DNA of 11,204 nt from CAJCIY01 sp036379355 (GTDB taxonomy: Bacteria; Actinomycetota; Actinomycetes; Mycobacteriales; CAJCIY01): NCBI GenBank assembly GCA_036379355.1, contig DASVGV010000064.1:1-11204 (forward strand), read 5' to 3'. The notes beneath the pieces are model-generated. The model searched no databases. It had not been told where the DNA came from and saw nothing but the letters and a program-made list of their open reading frames with translations. A program made the position numbers and the translations under genes. This document shows positions 6,061 to 11,204 of the stretch, piece after piece (position 1 is the first letter of the stretch; each line of letters starts with the position of its first letter).

Positions 6061-6969
6061 TCAGGCGACGGCAGGAAGGACCTCCTGCGCGATCAGCGCC
6101 ACGTGTTCGAGGTCGTCCAGGTCGAGCACCTGCAGGTAGATCCGCGATGCACCGATCTCGGCGAACTGCCGCAGCCGGGCGACGCACTCGTCGATCGTGC
6201 CCGCCACGCCGTTCTTCCGCAGCTCGTCGGGTGCCCGGCCGATGCGGCCCGCGCGCCGGTCGACCTCGGCGTCGTCGCGCCCGCAGCACACGACTTGCGC
6301 CGCGGAGTAGACGAGGTCTCGTGAGCCGGCGGCTGCCCGTACCCGCTCGAACTGCGTGCGGGTCGCGTCCACCGACGCGAACGGCAGGTTGAACTCGTCG
6401 GCGAACCGGGCCGCCAGCGCGGGCGTCCGCTTCGCCCCGCCGCCGCCGACGATCACGGGCAGGTGCGCCTGCGCCGGCTTCGGCAGCGCGGGGGAGTCGG
6501 TGAGCGTGTAGTGCTTGCCGCTGAACGAGTACGGGCCCGGCGCGCCCCAGAGCCCCGTGATGATCTCCAACTGCTCCTCCAGCCGGTCGAACCGCTGGCC
6601 GAGCGGCGGGAACGGGATCCCGTACGCGGTGTGCTCCCGCTCGTACCAGCCGGTGCCGAGGCCGAGCTCGACCCGGCCGCCGGACATCGCGTCGACCTGC
6701 GCGACGGAGACGGCAAGGACGCCGGGGCGGCGGAAGGTGGCCGAGGTGACCAGGGTGCCGAGGCGGATCGTGGACGTCTCGCGCGCGAGCCCGGCCAGGG
6801 TGATCCAGGCATCCGTCGGCCCGGGGAGCCCGTCGGCGTCGCCCATCGGCGCGAAGTGGTCGGACCGGAAGAAGGCGCCGAAGCCGCCTGCCTCTGCCGC
6901 CTGTGCCATGGCCAGGAGCTGGTCGTAGGACGCGCCCTGCTGGGGCTCGGTGAAGATCCGCAGTTCCAT
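6061..6969 (-). CDS. LLM-class F420-dependent oxidoreductase
   Basis: The protein has 302 residues of the luciferase-like monooxygenase fold, of the type annotated as F420-dependent in actinobacteria. Landmarks are the start MELRIFTEPQ, FFRSDHFAPMG at 33-43, DAWITLAGLARETSTIRLGTLV at 53-74, FRRPGVLA at 79-86, the signature DAMSGGRVELGLGTGWYERE at 93-112, QRFDRLEEQLEII at 125-137 and PVIVGGGG at 171-178. ATG at 6969 gives the family's normal N-terminus; the frame extends upstream without homology. GGAG shortly before the start is a weak, close Shine-Dalgarno. The stop lies 6 nt from that of the rightward reductase gene, with no room for a separate terminator. Predicted hydride transfer uses reduced F420, or possibly FMN. 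The substrate is unknown. Confidence 0.92.
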   Translation of the reverse strand: MELRIFTEPQQGASYDQLLAMAQAAEAGGFGAFFRSDHFAPMGDADGLPGPTDAWITLAGLARETSTIRLGTLVTSATFRRPGVLAVSVAQVDAMSGGRVELGLGTGWYEREHTAYGIPFPPLGQRFDRLEEQLEIITGLWGAPGPYSFSGKHYTLTDSPALPKPAQAHLPVIVGGGGAKRTPALAARFADEFNLPFASVDATRTQFERVRAAAGSRDLVYSAAQVVCCGRDDAEVDRRAGRIGRAPDELRKNGVAGTIDECVARLRQFAEIGASRIYLQVLDLDDLEHVALIAQEVLPAVA

Positions 6970-7082
6970 GCGCTCCAGCCTCGCACGCCGCCATGACCGG
7001 AGCGGTTGGAGGGCCGGAGCGTAATGTGTAATCATGTAAGTGCAGCAAATCCGATGCTGCCAACAGAGAGGAGGCGGACCCT
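6970..7082. promoter_or_regulatory. Divergent control region with short repeats and leader hairpin
   Basis: This 113-bp gap separates the leftward LLM gene and the rightward RHH-like gene. It contains an AT-rich block of three GTAA-type repeats (GTAAT 7021-7025, GTAAT 7028-7032, GTAAG 7036-7040), resembling an operator or promoter core. After it comes a perfect 6-bp inverted repeat, GCAGCA at 7042-7047 and TGCTGC at 7055-7060, and then the Shine-Dalgarno. One promoter reading is TTGGAG with a 17-bp spacer to TAATCA. It is weak, so exact promoter elements are uncertain. Confidence 0.4.
7070..7074 (+). promoter_or_regulatory. Strong Shine-Dalgarno deciding a TTG start
   Basis: GGAGG, inside a longer purine run AGAGAGGAGG at 7065-7074, lies 8 nt before TTG at 7083. 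This near-ideal spacing is the main reason for choosing the rare TTG as the start; no ATG or GTG in the frame nearby is so placed. Confidence 0.75.
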
Positions 7083-7739
7083 TTGAGGTACGCACTCGAG
7101 TTCCACGAGGTCCGCTCCGAGCGGGCCCACCGTCGCCGCGACCCCGAGTCCGCCGGGGAGCGCCGCGGTCGCGGGGGGCACGGCCACAGCCGCCACGGCG
7201 GCCGGCGCTACGTCGCCGACGAGCCGACCCCGGTGAAGGCCGCGGACGTCGAGGCCTGGCTCACCGGCCGGCTGCCCGACGGCTGGTTCGACGGCGCCCC
7301 CGACGTCTCGGTCGACCGGGACGAGATCACGATCATCGGCACGCTGCCGCCGGTCACGGTCGACAAGGACGCCGACGCGCCCGCCGTCGCCGAGGCGGAG
7401 GCCGGCCGGATCAGCCGGTTCCGCGAGGACACCCGCGAGCGGCGCATGGCAATCGCCCGCGAGGCGGAGCACCGCTACGACCGCAGGATCAGCTGGGGTG
7501 CCACGGCCGGCGCCACCAGCACCCTGTTCACGACCGCGTCCGTGCCGGTGATGACCCGGCTGCGGCAGCCCGAGCGGCAGGTGCTCGACACCCTCGTCGA
7601 CGCCGGCGTCGCCCGCTCCCGGTCCGACGCGCTCGCCTGGTGCGTACGCCTGGTCGGCCGCAACGCCGACGACTGGCTGACGCGCCTGCAGGACGCGATG
7701 CGCGCGGTCGAGGAGGTACGCGGGGACGGCCCTGCCTGA
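7083..7739 (+). CDS. Protein of unknown function with ribbon-helix-helix-like C-terminus
   Basis: The protein has 218 residues. The first 45 are rich in Arg and His (RRGRGGHGHSRHGGRR) and probably disordered. Residues about 50-95 (VEAWLTGRLPDGWF, VSVDRDEITIIGTLPPV) form a small alpha/beta unit. Residues about 107-133 are a charged helix (GRISRFREDTRERRMAIARE). Residues 155-190 (PVMTRLRQPERQVLDTLVDA, GVARSRSDALAWCVRL) look like a CopG/Arc ribbon-helix-helix: a short basic strand, a helix, a turn with SRSDA, and a second helix. I recall similar unnamed actinobacterial proteins, but no function is known to me. DNA binding and self-regulation through the GTAA repeats upstream are inference. The TTG start rests on the Shine-Dalgarno at 7070. 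Confidence 0.8.
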   Translation: MRYALEFHEVRSERAHRRRDPESAGERRGRGGHGHSRHGGRRYVADEPTPVKAADVEAWLTGRLPDGWFDGAPDVSVDRDEITIIGTLPPVTVDKDADAPAVAEAEAGRISRFREDTRERRMAIAREAEHRYDRRISWGATAGATSTLFTTASVPVMTRLRQPERQVLDTLVDAGVARSRSDALAWCVRLVGRNADDWLTRLQDAMRAVEEVRGDGPA

Positions 7740-7763
7740 CCCGTACCTCCAGCCGCCCCTCCT

Positions 7764-7828
7764 GCGTTGATCATGAAGTTGCAGTCACGACACGCCGGCC
7801 CACCCTGCTGAAACATCATGATCAACGC
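7764..7828. repeat. Long imperfect palindrome between convergent genes (REP-like element or bidirectional terminator)
   Basis: The left arm at 7764-7784 and right arm at 7808-7828 are complementary at 19 of 21 positions. The outer 13 bp are perfect (GCGTTGATCATGA against TCATGATCAACGC), and the loop is 23 nt. Pairing continues outward for about 3 bp (7761-7763 with 7829-7831, one as a G-U). The arms are AT-richer than the surroundings and include TGATCA. The element lies between the stops of two convergent genes, so transcripts from either side would form a long hairpin, though no U-tract follows. The TTGATCATGAAG core looks like one I recall repeating in some actinobacterial intergenic regions. 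That is memory, not a search result. Confidence 0.75.
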
Positions 7829-7861
7829 GGGTGGTGGTCACGCGGGCGGTGGTGGGTCGGG

Positions 7862-8998
7862 TCAGGGGAGGCCCAGCTCGCGGCGGAGGGCGGGGCCGTC
7901 GGCATCCAGCGCCGGCGGTCCCGCCACCTCGCGCGGATCGGCGTGCACGGACGACTTGATCGGGTTGCCGGGTACGGGCAGCCCGCCCGCGTCGACCACC
8001 ATCGTGCGGGCGGACGCCTGCTCGGAGCCCACCGCCTCGGCGACCGACGAGACCGGACCGCACGGCACGCCCGCGGCCTCCAGCCGGGCGAGCCACTCGG
8101 CGGCGGGCGCGGCGGCGAGCGCCTGCTCCAGCAGCGCCTTGAGCGCCTTCTCGTTCTCGTGCCGCGCGGCGTTCCCCGCGAACCGCTCGTCGCCGGCGAG
8201 GTCCAGCCCGAGCTCGGCGCACAGGCGGTCGAACAGCGCGTCGTTGGCGGCGCAGATCACGATCTGCCGGTCCGCGCAGGCGAACGTGTCGAACGGCGCG
8301 ATCGAGAAGTGCGCGTTGCCGATGGCCTGCGGCGAGTCCCCGGTGGCCAGCCAGCGCAGCGCGGCGCCTTCCAGCAGCGACATCGTGGTGTCGAACATCG
8401 CGACGTCCAGGTGCTGCCCGCGGCCGGTACGGGAGCGCTCGTGGACGGCGGCCACGACCGCGACCGCGCCGTAGAGCCCCGCGGACAGGTCGGCAACCGG
8501 AACGCCCGGCTTGACCGGGCTCCCACCCGCCTCGCCGGTGATCGCCATGACGCCGGCCATCCCCTGGATCACGGCGTCGTACGCCGGCCGCTGCGACCAG
8601 GGACCGGTGTGGCCGAACCCGGACAGCGACAGCGCCACGAGGCGCGGGTAGCGCTCGGTCAGCGCCGACGGCCCGAACCCGAGCCGGTCCATCACGCCCG
8701 GCCGGAAGTTCTCCACGAGGACGTCCGCGCGCGACAGCAGCGCGTCCAGCACCGTCCGCCCGTCGTCGGTCTTCAGGTCCAGGGCGATCGACTCCTTGCC
8801 GCGGTTCACCCGGGCGAAGTACAGCGACTGGCCGTCGACGTACGGGCCGTACGCGCGCGAGTCGTCACCCGTGCCAGGCCGCTCGACCTTCACCACCCGC
8901 GCGCCGAGGTCGGCGAGGATGCGGGTGCAGAACGGGCCCGCGAGCACCCGCGCGAGGTCGACGACGAGGAGCCCGGCCAGCGGTCCGTCAGCGGTCAC
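7862..8998 (-). CDS. CaiB/BaiF-type (class III) CoA transferase
   Basis: The protein has 378 residues, near the family norm of about 380-410. It transfers CoA between acyl-CoA and a free acid. Family hallmarks are LAGLLVVDLARVLAGPFCTRILADLGA at the N-terminus, VVKVERPGTGDDSR at 35-48, NRGKESIALDLK at 65-76, ADVLVENFRPGVMDRLG at 91-107, SGFGHTGPW at 126-134 and YDAVIQGMAGVMAITGE at 140-156. PVADLSAGLYG follows, where D170 aligns with the catalytic aspartate of formyl-CoA transferase. The start is GTG at 8998, 11 nt after the hemolysin III stop, with only a weak Shine-Dalgarno (TCGGGG); expression probably relies on read-through from that gene. The specific acyl donor and acceptor cannot be told. 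Confidence 0.93.
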   Translation of the reverse strand: MTADGPLAGLLVVDLARVLAGPFCTRILADLGARVVKVERPGTGDDSRAYGPYVDGQSLYFARVNRGKESIALDLKTDDGRTVLDALLSRADVLVENFRPGVMDRLGFGPSALTERYPRLVALSLSGFGHTGPWSQRPAYDAVIQGMAGVMAITGEAGGSPVKPGVPVADLSAGLYGAVAVVAAVHERSRTGRGQHLDVAMFDTTMSLLEGAALRWLATGDSPQAIGNAHFSIAPFDTFACADRQIVICAANDALFDRLCAELGLDLAGDERFAGNAARHENEKALKALLEQALAAAPAAEWLARLEAAGVPCGPVSSVAEAVGSEQASARTMVVDAGGLPVPGNPIKSSVHADPREVAGPPALDADGPALRRELGLP

Positions 8999-9009
8999 GG
9001 GCCCCGAGG

Positions 9010-9765
9010 CTAGGCGACGGCGTAGACCGCGAACGAGATGGCGATGTAGTGGCAGATCGCCGCGACGCACGTCATCGCGTGAAAGACCTCGTGGTAGCCG
9101 AAGACCGCGGGGGCCGGATCCGGCCGCCGCGCGGCGTAGACGATCCCGCCGACGGAGTAGGCCACCCCGCCGACGACGAGCAGGACGAAGGGCGCGACGC
9201 CGCCGAAGTGGATGAGCTGGGGCACGATGAACGCCGCCGTCCAGCCGAGCGCCAGGTAGAGCGGCACGGTCGCGAACCGCGGCGCGTGCAGCCACAGCAG
9301 CTGCGTCAGCACGCCGAGGGCGGCGCCGGCCCAGACCACTGCCAGCACCACCGTCGCGGTCGTGCCGTGCAGCACCAGCAGCGCGAACGGCGTGTACGTC
9401 CCCGCGATGAACACGAAGATCATCGAATGGTCGAGCCGGGCCATGATCCGCCGGCCCCGCTCGCCCCACCCGTGCCGGTGGTAGAGCGCGGAGATCCCGA
9501 ACAGGCCGGCGAGGCACACCGCGTAGATCACCGCACCGATCCGCGCCCGGGTGTCGGGCGCCAGGGACACCAGGACGATGCCGGTGACGAGGCAGGACAA
9601 AAAGGCGTACTCGTGCAAGACGCCGCGCATCCGCGGCTTGATCAGGTCACGCGCGTGGGTCAGCGGCGCGGTGATCGCCTCGGGCAGCGGGTTGGTCACC
9701 CGCCCACTGTGTCGCGGAATCGGCGCTTCCGCCATGGCGCGCACCGATTGCCAGCGGACGTTCAT
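9010..9765 (-). CDS. Hemolysin III / PAQR-family membrane protein
   Basis: The protein has 251 residues with about seven hydrophobic helices (near 54-70, 77-95, 113-130, 134-152, 166-183, 190-210, 231-250). The PAQR/HlyIII metal-site signature is complete: HEYAF at 51-55, S92-ALY-H96, D112-H113 in LDHSMIFVFIAGTYTPF, and H225-EVF-H229 near the C-terminus. The family is related to eukaryotic adiponectin receptors, and a metal-dependent membrane hydrolase activity is proposed for it; haemolysin is a historical name. ATG 9765 is preferred because AAGGCGAG lies just upstream. ATG 9735 (Met11) is an alternative without a visible Shine-Dalgarno. It is the first gene of a minus-strand pair with the CoA transferase. 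A 16-bp palindrome sits 20 nt before the start and may control both. Confidence 0.93.
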   Translation of the reverse strand: MNVRWQSVRAMAEAPIPRHSGRVTNPLPEAITAPLTHARDLIKPRMRGVLHEYAFLSCLVTGIVLVSLAPDTRARIGAVIYAVCLAGLFGISALYHRHGWGERGRRIMARLDHSMIFVFIAGTYTPFALLVLHGTTATVVLAVVWAGAALGVLTQLLWLHAPRFATVPLYLALGWTAAFIVPQLIHFGGVAPFVLLVVGGVAYSVGGIVYAARRPDPAPAVFGYHEVFHAMTCVAAICHYIAISFAVYAVA

Positions 9766-9785
9766 GGGCTCGCCTTGCCGCCACC

Positions 9786-9801
9786 GGCCACACGTGTGGC
9801 C
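9786..9801. promoter_or_regulatory. Perfect 16-bp palindrome, candidate operator
   Basis: GGCCACACGTGTGGCC is an exact palindrome in the intergenic region between the divergent hemolysin III gene and pckG. It begins 20 nt upstream of the hemolysin III ATG and about 44 nt upstream of the candidate pckG -10. Its symmetry suggests a dimeric regulator, and its place suggests control of the leftward pair, possibly of both directions. The regulator is unknown. Confidence 0.55.
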
Positions 9802-9821
9802 AATGCCATAGGCCCTCCCAC

Positions 9822-9850
9822 CCGACACCGGGGTATGTCAGTCGTACCAT
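9822..9850 (+). promoter_or_regulatory. Candidate promoter of pckG
   Basis: CCGACA at 9822-9827 (four of six to TTGACA) and TACCAT at 9845-9850 (four of six to TATAAT) are separated by 17 bp. A start near 9857 would give a leader of about 80 nt before the ATG at 9937. The match is moderate and other promoters are possible. Confidence 0.35.
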
Positions 9851-9936
9851 CGAAGAAAACAGGCAGTGCATCACCGCGTTCGCCGAGCGGGCGCGGTGAG
9901 ACCCATTCCTCGGACACGGCAGGGAGCGCACCCCCG

Positions 9937-11204
9937 ATGACCACGCTCAACGACGAGCCCACCACCCGCATCCCTGGTCTGGACACGGCGCCGACCACGA
10001 ACACGGAGATGCTGGCATGGGTCGCCGAGGTAGCGGCGCTGGCCAAGCCCGACCGGGTGGTCTGGTGTGACGGGTCCGACGAGGAGTACGACCGGCTCGC
10101 GGGAGAGCTCGTCGAGGGCGGGACGTTCGTCAAGCTCGACGAGACGAAGCGTCCGAACTCGTACTACGCCCGCAGCGACCCCAAGGACGTGGCCCGCGTC
10201 GAGGAGCGGACCTTCATCTGCTCCGAGGACGAGGCCGACTGCGGCCCCACCAACCACTGGATGGCGCCGGCCGAGATGAAGGAGATCCTCGGCGGGCTGT
10301 TCGACGGTGCGATGAAGGGCCGCACGATGTACGTCGTGCCGTTCTGCATGGGCCCGCTCGGCTCCAAGATCAGCCAGCTCGGCGTCGAGATCACCGACTC
10401 CGCGTACGTCGTGGTCTCGATGAAGATCATGACGCGGATGGGCGCGGCGGCGCTGAAGGAGATCGGCACCGACGGCTTCTTCGTCAAGGCCGTCCACTCG
10501 GTCGGCGCGCCCCTCGAGCCGGGCCAGGCGGACGTGCCGTGGCCGTGCAACGAGACGAAGTACATCACCCACTTCCCCGAGACCCGGGAGATCTGGTCGT
10601 ACGGCTCGGGCTACGGCGGCAACGCCCTGCTCGGCAAGAAGTGCTACGCGCTGCGCATCGCGTCGGTGATGGCCCGCGACGAGGGCTGGATGGCCGAGCA
10701 CATGCTGGTGCTGAAGCTGACGCCGCCGAGTGGTCAGCCGCGTTACATCACCGCGGGCTTCCCCAGTGCCTGCGGCAAGACCAACCTCGCGATGCTCGAG
10801 CCGACGATCCCCGGCTGGAAGGTCGAGACCGTCGGCGACGACATCGCCTGGATGCGCTACGGCGAGGACGGCCGGCTGTACGCGATCAACCCCGAGTTCG
10901 GGTTCTTCGGCGTCGCGCCGGGGACCGGCGAGGGCACGAACCGCAACGCCATCCGTACCCTCACCGGCAACGCGATCTTCACGAACGTCGCGCTGACCGA
11001 CGACGGCGACGTGTGGTGGGAGGGCCTGACCGAGGAGAAGCCCGCGCACCTGACCGACTGGAAGGGCAACGACTGGACTCCCGAGTCGGAGACGCCCGCG
11101 TCACACCCGAACGCGCGGTTCACCGTGCCGGCCGGGCAGTGCCCGACGATCGCTCCCGAGTGGCAGGACCCGAAGGGCGTGCCGATCGACGCGATCCTGT
11201 TCGG
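9937..11204 (+). CDS. pckG: Phosphoenolpyruvate carboxykinase, GTP-dependent (3' end outside window)
   Basis: PckG converts oxaloacetate and GTP to phosphoenolpyruvate, GDP and CO2, the first committed step of gluconeogenesis; it is a cytosolic enzyme using Mn2+ and Mg2+. 422 codons are visible of the usual roughly 600, and the frame is open at the right edge, so about 180 C-terminal residues are missing. Signatures include RPNSYYARSDPKDVARVEERT at 72-92 with the substrate-binding arginine, SYGSGYGGNALLGKKCYALR at 221-240, the GTP P-loop GFPSACGKTN at 274-283 with the reactive cysteine C279, and kinase-2 VGDDIAWM at 299-306. FGFFGVAPGTG follows at 321-331. The start ATG follows AGGGAG at 9921-9926 with a 10-nt spacer. 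The visible part has no defect. GTP specificity distinguishes it from the ATP-type enzyme of many other bacteria. Confidence 0.98.
   Translation, partial: MTTLNDEPTTRIPGLDTAPTTNTEMLAWVAEVAALAKPDRVVWCDGSDEEYDRLAGELVEGGTFVKLDETKRPNSYYARSDPKDVARVEERTFICSEDEADCGPTNHWMAPAEMKEILGGLFDGAMKGRTMYVVPFCMGPLGSKISQLGVEITDSAYVVVSMKIMTRMGAAALKEIGTDGFFVKAVHSVGAPLEPGQADVPWPCNETKYITHFPETREIWSYGSGYGGNALLGKKCYALRIASVMARDEGWMAEHMLVLKLTPPSGQPRYITAGFPSACGKTNLAMLEPTIPGWKVETVGDDIAWMRYGEDGRLYAINPEFGFFGVAPGTGEGTNRNAIRTLTGNAIFTNVALTDDGDVWWEGLTEEKPAHLTDWKGNDWTPESETPASHPNARFTVPAGQCPTIAPEWQDPKGVPIDAILF

Noticed and set aside
7040..9013. 657-codon plus-strand open frame crossing the RHH-like gene and the antisense of the CoA transferase
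   Set aside because: It spans two genes with strong signatures in other frames and is Arg/Gly/Pro-rich low-complexity sequence, typical of a shadow.

Overview
The window reads as a piece of a high-GC actinobacterial chromosome. The reasons are the strong preference for G or C at third codon positions, GTG and TTG starts, two candidate leaderless promoters (a -10 hexamer 6-7 nt before ATG), an F420-type luciferase-like oxidoreductase, and a GTP-dependent PEP carboxykinase. I cannot assign a genus from sequence alone.

Left part, about 1-3111, has an accessory character. An XRE-type helix-turn-helix regulator runs leftward off the window edge. Facing away from it is a tightly coupled pair: a TPR-like protein with a C-terminal SEC-C zinc motif, then a pRiA4b ORF-3/IS1096 TnpR-like protein, overlapping by ATGA. 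Downstream lies a short frame resembling the N-terminus of a RES-domain (NAD+ phosphorylase-type) toxin, broken off at about 2880. After it comes a repeat-bearing stretch of about 200 bp with lower GC and no convincing gene. This looks like the worn end of a toxin-antitoxin or mobile-element-associated segment.

Right part, about 3112-11204, looks like ordinary chromosome. A DUF255/YyaL-type thioredoxin-fold protein overlaps by 4 nt with an NADP-dependent medium-chain reductase. These meet tail-to-tail, 6 nt apart, with an F420-dependent LLM oxidoreductase on the minus strand. Divergent from the latter is a conserved-looking protein of unknown function with a ribbon-helix-helix-like C-terminus, a TTG start and a strong Shine-Dalgarno. 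It converges on a minus-strand pair, a hemolysin III/PAQR-type membrane protein followed by a CaiB-type CoA transferase. Between the convergent genes sits a striking inverted repeat of about 65 bp. Finally pckG (GTP-type PEPCK, the entry step of gluconeogenesis) starts at 9937 and runs off the right edge. It is divergent from the hemolysin III gene, and a perfect 16-bp palindrome lies in the shared intergenic region.

No RNA gene, CRISPR array, intact transposase or replication origin was seen. The less ordinary signals are the SEC-C/pRiA4b pair beside an XRE regulator and a RES-like remnant, the intergenic inverted repeats at 7764-7828 and 9786-9801, the TTTCGTATGTCTG repeats before the DUF255 gene, and a short AT-rich patch with a TTA codon inside that gene.
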